From Malurus cyaneus samueli (lineage: Eukaryota; Chordata; Aves; Passeriformes; Maluridae): a stretch of DNA of 64,000 nucleotides. Location: positions 47,910,377 through 47,974,376 of the forward strand of contig CM019218.1 in assembly GCA_009741485.1 (NCBI GenBank), read 5' to 3'. A program made the position numbers and the translations under genes. Positions 11,784-25,800 of the stretch are shown piece after piece. The notes under the pieces were generated by a model that did no database searches, was not told the origin of the DNA, and worked only from the letters and a program-made list of their open reading frames with translations. Each line of letters begins with the position of its first letter. Position 1 is the first letter of the stretch.

Positions 11784-13792
11784 CCGAGTCAGTGCCACTG
11801 CAGTAAGTGACATTTGCTATTTTCCTTAAAAGCCAGGGTGACCTGAGAGAAGTTAATGGTCAGCACATGTAAACCCACCACCCCCACAGTAATAATTGCT
11901 TTGTCAGAGCTGCGAGCAGACGACAATAGCACTTAAGACACCTCCACACAAACAGCGAGGTATTGATCCATCTGTAATCAAAGTGGTCTCAGCAGCACAG
12001 ACAGGCTGAGTCACATTCAAAAACCCTAAAGGCTTAAAGTATCCCCCTGCCCTCTGCAGCAGCACACTCAAAACCCACTTGACAAGTCTCCACAAGCAAA
12101 CTTTTGACACCAGTGACGAATCTGCAATAATTAAGTGAACACTTCTACCTTTGTCAAACTGCCACATATGCAACCTGCAATGCTTCCGAGAGAAATTCTA
12201 CATCCAAAGCAGAGAAAGCACATACATACAGAATCTACATACATACAGAGAAACACCTGCACATTTGGAAAGAGGGAGAAGACAGGGAAGCATCGGAACT
12301 GGAATATGCTGCAGGTGCCAGATGTCAGATTGCAGAAGTCTGTGTACCTGATTAGAGTTTCTAACAGAAACTAGGGAAGTGGCCCGGTGGTTCTAGACAC
12401 ACCTTTGTTTGGTTTTTTTATTTTTTTTTAAAAATCCCATTTTAGTAGCAAAGAGAAGCTTCAATTTTCAAGTAATTTCCATGCTTTTCCCAACTCCACA
12501 CCAGGAAAACAGCACATTGTGAGAAGAGCCTGCCTTGTTGTGAGGCAGAGAAGGGCGAGCACGTGAATTTGCATTTGCAAGCTGTGTAAGATCAGTACCA
12601 GTGATGAAAGAAAATAGTTCGCACCTATGAAAACCAGGACCTAGATGTGCGAATTATGTTTTTAGATAGGAGCCCTAGACACCAGCAAGTCATTATTCAC
12701 CCCCAAACAGGCTCTCTAAATGTGCAACCTTAGAGGCAGAGGAGGATTTCTCACAAGGAGGATGGGGGTCACCATACAATTATTTCGCAAAGTTCACGCA
12801 GGTAAATGAGGATCCTGCATCTGGAAAGATGCAGATTCCAGATACCCAGCACACCTTAAACCCCTGCTCAAGAGAGCTCCTGCATGGGTGGGGTTTGAGA
12901 CCAGCTCTGAGGGTTAGAAATGCAAGATCCTCTGCCAGATGTGACTTCCCAAGACCCCACTTTTGAAAGCAGCACCCTTTCAGAGGTCCAGCTGCCCTCA
13001 CTCAGAGAGGGGGTTCAGATGCAGCAGCATGGTCCAGCACAAGGGCAGCTGTGCAGGGATGAAACCCTGGCTGGACCATCAGGAGAGGCTGGTTTGATCA
13101 TTCAGGGCAGCTGAGGAGGGTCTCCTGTGGAAAGCAGGCCCGGATGACTGAGGGCTGACTGCAGGGGCAGTTCTTGTTCCATCTGCAGCCCTGGCAGCTC
13201 TCGCTCTCTGCAGCCATCTGAGCTCCTCACCACTGTAAGAACACCCGTGCCTCATGAGAGCTTCTGCAAGGAAGGGAAATGTAACACTTTGATTTGCCTC
13301 TAATAACTAGCAAAGGAACAGATATAGATATATTTTTAAGCAGTACCTTAAGCAGGGAAAAAAGCCATGTATTTGGTCAGCGTTCAGCAGGGGGCTTTCT
13401 AATGAAAAAAGGTACCATTTCAGAGATCATATGATGTTCAAAGCTGCTATTCCCACTCAGATAATAACGAGCAAGGTCAGCCTCTGCTGGTCAGGTTCAG
13501 TGTTTTGAAATTACATTTTGGGCTGTGAGGTTTCCCTCCGACATCCCTACCAACCAGTCTGCACGGAGCACACTCGCTGCTACAGAAAGTTGCAGCTGCA
13601 ATTAGCTGGCGAGTTGACACAGCAGGCAAGGCGTGAAACAAAATTTCAAAAACTGCCAAACTTGATCAGCAAGGGTTCCTCGAACACTTGCCATGTCATT
13701 TCCAAGCAACAAGAGAGAAGCGTCTCAGAAACTTAACCCTTTTCACGGTCAGAGGCTTGCAGAGAGGGCACAATCAACACCAAACCCTGCTT

Positions 13793-13812
13793 TCCTCCTC
13801 CTCCTCCTCCTT
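13793..13812 (+). repeat. (CCT)n microsatellite
   Basis: About six CCT units followed by a pyrimidine-rich CCCCTTTCC stretch in intron 1. It is a simple repeat with no sign of function. Confidence 0.8.
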
Positions 13813-14599
13813 CCCCTTTCCAGCAGAGCTCAAGCAGCTTGGGCTCTGCAGGCAGAAACCACCTCAAGAACGGATCTTTCTTTTTGGAAATATTCCCACT
13901 GCAAGACTGCGATGCTGCTTCATTTCTCTATGTCCATTTTCCCCCAGTACTGGTCAAAAATGCCAAGATACCCAGTTCAATTTGATTAGGCGCATGTGGT
14001 GTCTAACTGGTCCATCAAGAAACGAAGGGGTCACTTTCGACAAATTCCACATGTGCTGTGGGTGAGGATTAGAAAATAAGAAGTAGTGTTGTAGAACTAG
14101 AAAAATTAACAGCTGAACACTCACATATTTAAATACATGATCACAAGGGAACGGTGATTATTGCCAAATTGTCAAAGTACCATCAAGTTGCTCTCTCCTC
14201 TCCTGTTGCTAGACATCCTGTGCTCTCTTTTCTTAGAAACAGTAGATGAATCCTTTCTATTTCTGGCTACCTACACTCCCTTCTTTGCCCTTTACAACTT
14301 AATAGACTTGCTGCTGGTAAATACAAAACTAAACCCGCTCTGAGTGCTCAGAGCTCCAACACACATTAAAAAATTATAGACACCACCTCTGGACATATGA
14401 AATTTATGTCTGTGTCTAAAGAGGCTGTTATTGTAGTGAGTAATCCAAACTTTACTTCTATTCACAGCCAGACAAACAAGCTTTAATCAGCCCGTATCTG
14501 CTCAGTCGGAGTCTTTCTGTAAAATGATTCAGCTGGCTTTATAACACAAGTGTCCACTAAGTACACCTCTAAATTTTTCTAAGCCATTTTACTGATATT

Positions 14600-15310
14600 T
14601 CTATTCACATGGCAATCAGCTGCAGTTCCTCTAAGGGCACTGTTCATAAAGCCTCCTCTCCAAGAGAGCCTGGGAACTTTTCATAAATGGCAGAGCTTTT
14701 AAATAACAGTTATCTGCACTGGTCCTACGGCGCACGGCTCCGCAGTGCTCTGGTCTGCAAGAGAGCGAGAGGTCCCCTCTGAAAGCAGGGAGGTTCACCA
14801 CCTAATTTCTCTAATGCAACTCTAAAGGTTAATTGGTCTGAAAGAGTAATGGGGGACTGCTAGCTAATGATATATGCCTCAAGGCTTTGCAGCTTGCCTG
14901 TATTTTATACACTCAAGTCCAGAGCATAAAACACAGGTGATATCACCAGGACTTCTCAGACCCCCCTTCCAGTCCAGCGTGCCCCCCCAGCCTCCCTCTC
15001 TCGCAGCGAGCCCTGGGCTACACCCACATGTGCGGGGAGGAGGCGGCAGAGCCCAGGGCAGCTCGGTTCCACCTGCATTTCATGCCTTATTAGAGGGGGC
15101 TGCGAGAAGTGCCGCCGCTGCACTCCTCATTACCGCTGCGGAGAACTAAAAACAACCCTAATGAGGAGAGCCGGAGCGTACAGCGCGGGCTGCGAGGAGG
15201 GACGTCCTCCCACACTCCCCAAGGAATCTGGCCAAAATCTTCAATTTGCCATTTATGACAGCTAATTAGTTATTCTATTCAAAATCTTTGCTTTAAATAA
15301 AAGAACTAAT
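14600..15310. promoter_or_regulatory. Candidate intronic regulatory element with a CpG-containing core
   Basis: An AT-rich part holds a consensus GATA site (TTATCT at 14710-14715, AGATAA on the minus strand). It is followed at about 15000-15200 by a GC-rich, CpG-containing core (for example GCCGCCGCTG, ATTACCGCTGCGGAG and GGACGTCC). A third part, 15230-15320, is rich in homeodomain-type cores (CAGCTAATTAGTTATT, GAACTAATTATAC). This mosaic stands out from neighbouring intron. It lies about 4.2-4.9 kb upstream of exon 2 in the gene's direction. It could be an enhancer or a minor promoter; no open frame or splice signal supports a further first exon. The call rests on composition and motifs only. 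Confidence 0.35.
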
Positions 15311-15451
15311 TATACACAAAGGTCAGTCCCCCACCTCCTGTGAAGCACACATAATTGGCTTATTTCCCCAACATTGTGTGTATGTTTTACACAATGCTTT
15401 CAGGCAGATGGCTTTAACTCTTTCCCTCGACAAGTTTTTGGTGTTGGCTTT

Positions 15452-15522
15452 TTTTTTTTTGTTTTTTTTTTGTTGTTTTGTTGGTGGGGTTTTTTTGTTG
15501 TTATTTTGCTTTTCTTTTTTTA
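15452..15522 (+). repeat. T-rich low-complexity tract
   Basis: Runs of T broken by G (GTTTTTTTTTTGTTGTTTTG style) over about 70 bp. It creates open frames rich in Phe or Lys/Asn on the two strands, which are artefacts of composition. Confidence 0.9.
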
Positions 15523-15818
15523 AAACCCCAAAACTTTTCCTCAGACTAGCTACCTTTAGGGCAAAACCTTGCTCAACAACAAAGCAAATAACTATGCACA
15601 TACACACACACCACACACAATACTTCGACTCTCCAAAGGTTTGTGACAATCACTGCCTGTTGTACAGCACCTTGCACAACACAGCACCGGAATTAGGTTT
15701 TTATTCTGCACCACAAATGCTTCCTTGAGCAGTGCCTTCAGACACAGCCACCACATTTCTGAACCCTCTTCTGCCAAACACCACAGTTACTGCAGGTTTA
15801 TGTTACACTTATTCTTTT

Positions 15819-15859
15819 TTCATTATTATTATTATTTTTAAGGCTTTTTTTTTTTTTTT
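15819..15859 (+). repeat. (ATT)n followed by poly(T)
   Basis: Several ATT units are followed after a short gap by 15 thymines. It is a simple repeat in intron 1. Confidence 0.85.
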
Positions 15860-17543
15860 CATTTATATAAGTGGTTATTACAGGGATGCAGTATTCCAGT
15901 GCTAAAAGCAATTCTGTTTTAAAGACCAGGGGTTTGGCAGTTGGGTAATTGAGCCTAGGTTTCAGAGTTCCACTTGAGGGAAAAAAATGTTTATTTCTAG
16001 CATCAACACCCTTTAAATGAGCTGACCTCCTTTTGCCTGCTAACAAAAACCCCAGCATTTGGCTGCAAAAGATGAAAAAGTAACTGAAGAGTAGGAGTAA
16101 TCTTATTAACTCCTGTGTCATCACAATAAATAGGCTGCAGTCTTATGTCTTTTATCAGAGGATCTGATATCATTTAAAAGCATTAGAGCCCTGCATCACC
16201 CATTTAAGTAAATGCAGACAGTCATTGCCAAAAAGATGCAGTGAATTTCATTCCCTTAAAAAGAAACTCACTTTGTGTTCCCAGTATTGTATTACTCACC
16301 TTCTATGAATATTGCACCCTGTGAAACAAGTCAGACCTTGCACTCCCACTGAATGGAGAGTATGCTGTCTCGGGCATCTTCACCAAGAATTTCACTGGAA
16401 GAATTATGGCCAGCAAGGTGAAACTCATCATGTCATCTGTATATCCAATTAAAATGTTACATTTGGAACACCAAGTACTTGCAACTAAATGCTTATGAGT
16501 AAGACTTACACCATTCATCAAAATTATTCAATGAATAACCACAATTTTTTTTTCATTTCCAGTTTCATGCTGTAATATGCAGCAGATAATTTTTACAATG
16601 GCTTTAGAAATTCATTTGTGGTATTCTTTCTTCTGAATCATTACTGAACAAATTTCCCAAGCTTGGCAAAAAAATAGCTGGGAGAGGGCAGCTAATAGGA
16701 GAAACAACATTTTGATCACCACTTCTATTTTAGCTATTCTACAGTCCTCTGCCCAATAACACAGCAACTTTTTTTTGTCCACACACTTCATGGTAAGCTG
16801 TAGAGAAAAATCTTTTAAGAGTCGTGTCTCTCCTGGCAGTTTCAGCTGCCTAAAAGTGCCCCAAAACTTTGTCAGTGGCTTAAACCCCACTCCAATCTCA
16901 CACATAGGGACCCTGTTGTCAAGCCATTTGCTCACATAGACTGACATATCCAAAATAATCATTGGCATAATCTGAATCTGAACCAATGTAGGTTCTGAAT
17001 TCAAGACATGAGGTTTAGGGTTAGAATCCAGATTTTCATATTCTCCACAAGTTTTGAGTCTTCCTGTACCTTCTTTTAGCCTCTATTACATAGTTGCTCC
17101 TACCAGAGGCCAATCTGTAGCTATAAAGAAACACAAAGCAGCAGGACTAAACACAAACCATAATAATTATTGCTGCAAGACAGTTTCTGTAAATCATTTC
17201 AGGAAGCAATGTTTTCTCTGTGCTCATAAAATATGTTTGTTTGAGCTTTAATTTTTTGTAATTGGCACATGTCCAAAGTTTATTCTTAGCACATCCAGTG
17301 TTTCACTAAAATCCATTTTTACTGCTTAAAGCACTGGAAACAGTACAAAGACATGCAGATTTCTTCTACTTTCAACCTAATCCGAGAACATTCTGATCAA
17401 GTTTTCTCCATTAGTCACAATTTAGCATACTGCAGTCTGACAAAGGTCCTGATTTCAGGTGGCCAGTTCCCTCCTTCAGTGTCTGTAGTAGAAAGGCCTG
17501 ACAATGGAGTGACTACCCTCGAACCCTTTTCAACAGTGTAAGA

Positions 17544-17599
17544 ATGAGAAGACTATTATTAGGAATGAGAAACAGATGAGAAAACTATTATTAGGGATG
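17544..17599 (+). repeat. Local tandem duplication, 32-bp period
   Basis: The segment ATGAGAAGACTATTATTAGG at 17544 recurs at 17576 as ATGAGAAAACTATTATTAGG, one mismatch in 20 bases and period 32. It looks like a small replication-slippage type duplication in intron 1. Confidence 0.8.
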
Positions 17600-20500
17600 G
17601 CTGGCTGGAAATTGATCCCATATTCCTCAATATTCCATCAATTTGCAGGAGACCATTGGAAAGACACTAAGCTCAGAAGTTGTCTATTTAGTGGGTTTGG
17701 GTGTCAAAGCAGACCAGTGGAAGAAGAATCTCTGAGTAAAATGGTCACAAAGGTAAGAACTCATCCCTCACTTTTCTCTTTCTAGAACAACCTATGTGCC
17801 AAAATTAAATACAAGGAGGGGTTTGTTACCCTCCCCTTTTCCAAAGGGCAAGGAAGTCAAATGGAAAAACCTTACATTAAGTTAAATATCTCAAAGAGCA
17901 TTCTAGAACTAAAAATGCCTCATTATTTCCACACACATGTGTAACACTACCCAATTCTTACCTCCCAGTTAAAATGGACTGTTTAACACGTTGAGGTTTT
18001 GAGACATAAGCAAAGATGCGGCAGAGCTCAGGTTCAGCAGCGAAACATTAACATCACCCTGATAGATCTGGCATGCTATGTATGTGAATATTTAAAGGAG
18101 AATAGAACGGTATCATTGCACAATCATCATCATCATCATTTTTTCTTCTGCCTCTTTGCAGACACATGCAATGTCAACCCAAGCTTTCGGCAACCTTAAT
18201 AGAATTTCAGTGCCCACTGCCAAATGGCCATTTGATGTTCTGCTCTGTGTACACTGATGAAGCAATCTGTCACAGCTCTTAATGCAGGCAATGATGACTA
18301 TCCAATCTAAAGCTTTCACAGGCTTATAGAAATTTCTCAGGACTTTTGGAGCCTATAATAATTTGAGCAATACCACAAAAAGAATTTGGAATCCTGGTGC
18401 ACTCTGTATTTAATGAAATATGAATATACTCTTTTAAATGTTTCTAGAAGAAATCCTGCTCAGGCCAAAAGCATATTTTACACCACCAATCACCAGAAAG
18501 TTGTGCTGGCAACTCTGAAATAGAAAATGCTGTAGTGATTGCAAGCTATCATAGTATGAATGTAACAGCCCCTCTCGCCCCTGTCCAAACTGACTGCCAA
18601 GCCAAGCACTGATGTTCCTGCCCTGCACAAGATTAGTGTAATAAATATACTTGGACTAAAATTTATTTGCATGTAAGAGGCAAGGAGGGATTTTCCTATG
18701 GAGAATGCAGAGGGAATCTATCTACTTAATGCAATCTGTGTAAGAGATACAATTGCTGCTGACTGACCTTCCAGAAGTCATGAAATACACTTCCCCAGTG
18801 ATTTAGAAAGATGCAGTTATCCGCCAAACCTATCCTCTTCTCCCTTTCCTAGCAAAACCAGAGCAACCCATCTGCTATTAAAAGTTGAAAGGAGAAGGGC
18901 AAGCTATTTCCTTGTCTTCTTGTTGAAAGGAAAAAACACAACAGAACAGTCCTTTGCAGGACCATTTGCATGCTGAGCTGTCAGACCATGCACTTTCCAT
19001 TAAAGAGATAGCATCCCTTTTCATAAGTCCATTTGGGATCCATTTTAGTGTTATCTAAAAATCAAATCTACATGGTAATCCTTTTAATGTACTCTTGACT
19101 TTTAAAAACAGCTTTATGTTCCTTCAGGAAATGTTTTAAGCCATTACTCAGTAATTACTACTCACCCATGAAAACACTGATCTTTTGCAATTTATATTCA
19201 GTTTGCTGACTTAAAAAATAAAACAGATTGGAATTTTGTCTTATGAAAGTAGCAAAGGAAAACCAAGATTAAGACAGCATCCCATCTCCTCCCCCCCACC
19301 TCAATTATATCCAAGTGGTGTGCTTTTGCTGTTGTATGAGAGAGGCTGAGGTGATCACAGCCCTAAGTTGCCCATGTTAAGTCCCTGAGTGTGGAGATTC
19401 GTGCATTGGGGAGCAGTACTAAAGTTAACCAATAAATAAATACTGATTTAGGAAGTGGAGTTTGTATCACTGTAGATAGAAATAATACCCTAACCTTTTG
19501 CAAGCCCTAAGTTTTGAGTGACATTACACAACCTTCTGAAAGGCCATGGAATTTGTGGAGCTGCTTTGATAGGCTTCAGCTGTACAAGAACAAGTCTCAG
19601 AAGAGGTGTCAAAAATGGTTCACATATAGCACAGCTTTACTGGATTTATCCACACCTGTGGTGCGGAATGACTAGTCAGACTCCAGGAGCTTGAAATTAC
19701 CTTGAAATTCCTACTATCAGTTCCTGAAGGTTTTCCTATGCTCCTTTCCAAACTCCTCAACGCACCCAGAAGTGGCTGGGAGGGGCAGAGGAGAGTTCAA
19801 GTGAAATGGACAGTCAGAACTCTCTTGTCCTTTCCAGCAGAAGCCAAAAAGAGGAGCAGAGCGCATTTTGCTCGGGTACAGCTGGTGTCTGAGAAGGATC
19901 AGACAAAAGCCCATGACTTCTGTGGTGCAGATGCCCAGACTACAGGAGTAAGCCTTGCAAGCTTGTTTTACAAAGACCCAAGATGTTTGTATGAAGTGTA
20001 GCCCACCAACAACCAATGCTTCCTCTCCCAGTGCTGACCCCAGAGAGCACAATGTCTTCTCACTCGATGGCTCTGGCAAAGCAATTTAATATTTCAAGAC
20101 TAGATAAAGCGCAGGAAGATGTTTGTCAGAAAGAATTTGCTCTACCTTGCAAATAATATCAACCAAAGCTGGTGTTCTTTTAATGCCATGAAGATAGAGA
20201 AGACAGAGAATGCAGAAGCTAAATACTTCACTGCCTCTTTGTTTTTAATTTTTCTTCCCTTTACTGAGGTCTAGCTTAAGCCTTACCGAGCCACAGTTTG
20301 CTTCCACGGTCAGATTTTACTCTTCCCCATTTTGCTGCTGCAATTAGGACAGAGGAAGTCCTGCTCTCGGACATTTCCCCTTTCATTCCCAGGAAAAGGT
20401 ATGCAGACCCCACTGCAAGGCTGTTCATTAAACATGCTATAGCTGCAGTTGGCTAGTAACTATATGCCTCAAATTAATTTTTATTATTCACTTCTGATTA

Positions 20501-20710
20501 AGACAGAGCTCACAAGCCACAGCTGGCCATTAATGCTACCCAACTTTATAAGAAAATATGCTGATAAGAATGAAAAGTGCTTTCTTGGCTGTTGTATACT
20601 CATTCTGTAATGAGTTCCTTTGAGGTGACATGTAGAGGCAGGTTTTGAGCACTACTACCCTGGACAACAGGAAAGACACAAGTAAAATGGCAAGACTTGT
20701 TCTTTTGCTC

Positions 20711-20748
20711 CTTTTTTTTTTTTTTCCTTTTTTTTATTTTTTTTTAAG
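20711..20748 (+). repeat. T-rich low-complexity tract
   Basis: Three T runs of about 9 to 14 bases separated by CC and A. Simple sequence. Confidence 0.9.
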
Positions 20749-22821
20749 TGTCCAAGAAAGGCTTTGAAAAACCCTGCTGCAATTCACCCCATATTCCAGA
20801 ATAAAGTGAGCATTATGGGCTTGGGGCAAGTGAGCATGACATTTAGTTTGCATTAAAGCATCCTAGAAGTCATATGAAGTATATCATAACATAGCATATT
20901 CTGCTCTATTAAGCATTCAGGAGCATCCCAGTATTCAGAATATGGATGGGAAGTTGGAATTGCACAAGACATTCCTCCTCTTAAGATTGACCACTGAGTT
21001 GAATTCAAGCTGATCCTGAGGGAACCATTTTCATTAACCTACTGTAGCTCTCTAATCCTATTCCTTGAATTTCAGACCACCACCGCTACAAGAATTTATG
21101 AACTGCTGCCTGCACTTTGGATGGTGCTCACACTTCACTCTTTTCCTCAATGCATCCTGCTCCTCTGGATCATTACCACTGCTTCATGCAGCAAACCCAT
21201 CCCCTTCAAGTGGAATCCTGCTCTTCAATTCAGTTCTTTATGCTCCATTTAATTCTCACCAACACATGTGAAGATGCCGATGGTTACACTTGGCCAGAAA
21301 CAATGAAAAAAAATTATAATCCTATGATCCAACCCAGTGTGCAGAACTGGAAGCTTCCTGAAATGTACCTCCTGAAGTCTGGCCTGGATATGTATCTATT
21401 AATGCTTTGACTGAAACCTCAGACGGAAAGAAATTCTAAGCCACTAACCTTCAGCCCCAAAAATGCTACACTTCCAGGCCAAGAAACTCACTGAGCAGCT
21501 TTTCCTCCGCTCCATTTCCGCGGGAGAATCCGCCACTTGATTTGTTCAGTTTTCGCCCACCTCATCATGAGACTCCTGACTGCTGAAAAGAACTCCTTCA
21601 CTGAACTAATGAAATAAGGAGTCTTAAGTGCCCTGCAATCCTTTTTAGAAAAGGCTGTATCTCCAGATGAGTCTCAATTTCACAGCATCAGGGAACCGTG
21701 TGCCAACGCGCTGAACCGGAACGCCAGGGCTAGCAGGAGTTGCAGACAACAATGCTAACATCAGGGTTATTTTAGATTAGAGCACTTCCAAATCAATTTT
21801 GGATTTAAACTTTTAAATGCACTCTCCAGAAGGAATCTGCACTGACTGAGTATTTTCAAGGCTAATTTTCTAAGCTTGAATGAAACTCATTCTTATCTAA
21901 GAAAAAGATGCAACTAACCTTTGCCACAAAGGCTGAGTTGCAGCTAGAATATGAGGCAGACAACAGTCCTAGAAAGGAATAAACTGCCTAAGTACACATC
22001 CATAAACCTGCTAACCAAAAAGAAAAAAGGTCGTACTGATTCTGCTGGGAAGAGATTTTTACTGAGGCCAGAAGCTGTCAGGAAATTTGGGATCCAGGGT
22101 ATTTTCTCCTAAAGTAGAGGTTCCCCCTGTCCCACAAGCAGTCCTGTTCTAGCAGGGACTAAGGGAAGGGAATGCTCTGGGCTATCCAGGAGAGCAGGGC
22201 TGCACTCCAAGAACAGGCATCATGATGCAGTGGGATAAAGAAAGAGCTGAACATCCACAGCCTGATGGCAGGTTTTCTTCCAGACTGAAACTCCTGCCGA
22301 ATTAAGACAGATCCTCAGCGCTCTACAGAAAAGAAAGTGGTTGTGATGAGAGAAGAGAATTTGTAAGACAGATGGGAGAGTTAAGGTTAAAGTTCAGACC
22401 AGAAGCAATTAAGACGGGTAAGAGTGCTCTGCAACTTGACACAGGTTTGCTTTGTATTCAGAACTTTTCACTAGCATTAAGCATCTTAACTTGTGTATAG
22501 AGAGATTATAATTAAAACCTGACAAGCTTAAATTAGCCATTTAGAAAAGGTTCTCCAGAAAGCTTTTAAAGTAGACTAAACGTATCTATTAAAACGGAAG
22601 AAAGGGGGGGAAAAAATCAGAGCCATTTTCAGTTACAATAGTTTTTCCTACCTAGATATTTCAACAGATTAGACAAATTTGAAATCAAAGTTCTGCAACT
22701 GTCCAAAGCCACTTAACAGGGGGGAGAGAGAGGAAGCGTGGCAATTAGAAAAACCTTTAAAAACCCCTCTATTTAATAGCCACAATCCTTTGGATTAACA
22801 TAAGCACTCCAGAAACCCCAT

Positions 22822-22864
22822 TAAGAAAAAAAAAAGAAAAAAAAAAGAGGGAAAAGAAAAGAGA
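22822..22864 (+). repeat. Purine-rich tract (A runs with G)
   Basis: Two runs of ten or so adenines separated by G, then GAGGGAAAAGAAAAGAG. A purine-only tract of about 40 bp; simple sequence. Confidence 0.85.
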
Positions 22865-25800
22865 TCCTTATTTCCCTTTGGGATTTTGAGCACTTCAGGG
22901 AGTGCTCTATTATGGTTCCCCAGGGACAGGGGTATTATGTCAATCTGCTGCAAGGTGGGCAGTTAGTGAGGGAGGCAGCCTGGGAACTGGCTTTCGCCAG
23001 GCCATTCCAATTAAAGCATAGGGAGCATTTTCACCTCACACTGGCTATTTAGATTAATTCCTAGTGTTTCAATGCTATACAAATTTTCTACAAGTTCAAG
23101 AAACTGAATCTAAAGCAAATTTGCTCTTAATCAAAGAAAGGAACATATCCACCAATGCCAAATGACACCCCTCAAAAGAAAAAAGATGCAAATACTTCGA
23201 TATTTCAAGATAAAGTTCACAGACTATAAGTATCTAAAAACCAGCTTTGTGAAAATAAAAGTCATTAAGGGCAAGGCTGCTGCAAAACTCACTGAACTAC
23301 TTCCAAATCAAATTATATTCCTTCTTTCCCTGCCTTATTCGCTCACAAAGCAGATGTGGTCTTGGAGAAGCATGGCTGGACATCTAGCTGGGACACATGA
23401 CCCAAGGTTTAGTTTCCCAACACACCTTTGGGTGAGGAAACAGTTTCAAACATTTGCCTATTAAACTAAAGAAGCTCCTAAATTAACCTGGTAACCTAAA
23501 GAACAACCTCACATTATTCCTAGCTCTGACTTATCCTGAAGTTACATCAGCATGTTTTTAAAGCTCTGGAGCAGATGCTTTTATGTGCATGGAGAACATT
23601 AAATGAGTATTTGGATAGGCCATAGGGCACCCTTGTCACAACCTGCTGCATATTGAAGATTCAGAAGTTCCATGATCGCAGCAGCCAATTTTGGGTGAGG
23701 AAGGAATGTGAATAGGAAGTGCAGAAACAAAAGACAGCACAAATGTTATAGAAAATATGGTGCAGACACGAGTACTGTAGTTCTTCAAAGCAAGGAGAGA
23801 GCCAGCGCCTGTCCCTGAGAAAAATTATCACGCTGCAGCGGCAATGATCGTTCTAAACCCACGTCGTTTATCTGCGGCCTACATTCATCGCTTCCACAGG
23901 CAAACTGCAATCCTTTCCTCCAATCTGCCTCAACTCTACTGCACTCCATGCAGTACCTCTTTTTAGAGGAGTGTCTGAATTATCTAAGCACAGGAAAAAA
24001 GAATGTTACTTTAAAGCAAGCCATGATCGGCTACAGCAAACCTGAGATGAGTAATTTGTTACTTCAAGTGCTAAAGAGGTTTTTTTGTTGGTTTTTTTTT
24101 GAGCATTTGAAGTGGTAATGTGCATCTAGAAACCTCAATTTACTTTGCTCCATCTTCATAGACCACCAGTGTACTTCTTCCTAATTCACAGTGAACCAAA
24201 AGTCTGATAAGGAAAATTAACATCTGCTCCAGATCCAGTATTTAATGGCAGTGTGTGAATGAGGGTTTCCAAAGCTCAAGATTCACTTGGTCCTTAACTA
24301 AATTGCTTACAAACAGGAATTGGGTGAAAAAGAATAGACATCTGCATTTCAGGCACCCTAAAGTCCAAGTAAAAAAACCTATCCTATTTTTGGTTATCTG
24401 TAGCAGCAATTTCACAGCAACTGCCGGGTGTGCAATTGCCACTCTGCTTTCAGAGAATTAAGCAGCAGAAAACGTCTCCAGAGAGTTCTCACTTTTTATA
24501 CAGGTTCAGCCTTATTTTCACTTCGTTCCCAAACCTATGGCAGCTGAAATCCAGCTCCACTGCCAAGCAGGTCCATCAGGCACACCAGGAGGCGCAGATC
24601 CCTCCTCCCAGCACTGTAGCGGGACCATCGCTGTACCCTCCACTGCCTGTCTCCCCTGCTGACAGCTGCCTGGGGCAGGGGTATTTTCCCCTGGAAGCTC
24701 CTGGCACACATTCCTCCCCCAGGTGAGAGCCTCTGCTCCCCTCTGAGAAGGGTTTGGATCAGTTGGCTCCAAAACCCCCAGTGGTGAGTGACATCTTCCT
24801 GTAGTTTTCTCCCCTCTTTCCCAGTTCCCTCATCTTTTCTCCATGGGCACCGCCAATAAGACACCTCTAAAATGGACTTGCTAATCTCCTCTAGTCTGTC
24901 CACAGGGCTTTTGTCCAGCTTTGAGTGATGGACATTATCTTGTGTCCAAAGGCCTGCAGCTGACCTCTGAGAAGCCAAAACTTGTCACTATTATATGACA
25001 TCACCAATAATCTCAATCAGGTACTTCTAAATATTTACTTTTATTTTAATGAGCCCCACCACAAACTATTCTTACAGCCTGAGCAACCTGAAAATTTGAT
25101 TTTTAAAAAATTATTCTAGTGCTGACACTGCATGTTTTTTGTCCAGAGACCCCAATATTACAACCACAGAACTGAGAGGTGAAATGTGTTCATCTCCAGA
25201 GAGAAGTGAAGACAACAGGGAGCACTATTTAAACAGCCCAGAGAACCAGGGGAAACACCTCCAATGCTCTGAGACATTCTCTATGCAAAACAGGCACCAC
25301 TGTCATGCCTGAGATTTGCCCATCCCTCTGTCCAGGACCAACCCTCAGCCGTAACAACACTTCACCTGCTGCTGCGAAGGTCACAGGCTCCACCAGCCCT
25401 CCGGAGATTTGAGCTACTGGTTCCACAGAGTCTGCCAGTATCAAACCTGACACTTAGATCAGTAGTTACTCCCCAGACATATCTAGTTTCCCATTTCTTC
25501 AGTTTCTAGTGTGAAAATACACTTGCAGTACAATATGCAAACCTCCACTGACAATATCCTCTCTCCTCAGTTGTGGTGGGAGAAATGCCGATTTTTTCAG
25601 GAAAACGTTGTACTTTATATTAATGTATTATCATACTCATATACACCTGAGTTCATGTTTTTGTTATGGAACACTAAGAATGGTAAAGCTGTATTCCACA
25701 GTTGCCATCACATTATCAGCACACAGAGAAATATTTTGGAAGTTAGCATTTAAGACAGATGCTCTGCATTATAAACACCAGATAATGATCAGTCTTTGAT

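Noticed and set aside
16303..17004. Two neighbouring minus-strand open frames (72 and 130 codons), considered as a broken retrocopy
   Set aside because: The frames are separated by about 90 bases and neither resembles a known protein. No poly(A) tail or target-site duplication was found.
24535..24978. 147-codon minus-strand open frame starting MASQRSAAG
   Set aside because: It looked repeat-derived at first, but I could not match it to a retroelement or host protein family. No support from flanking repeats.
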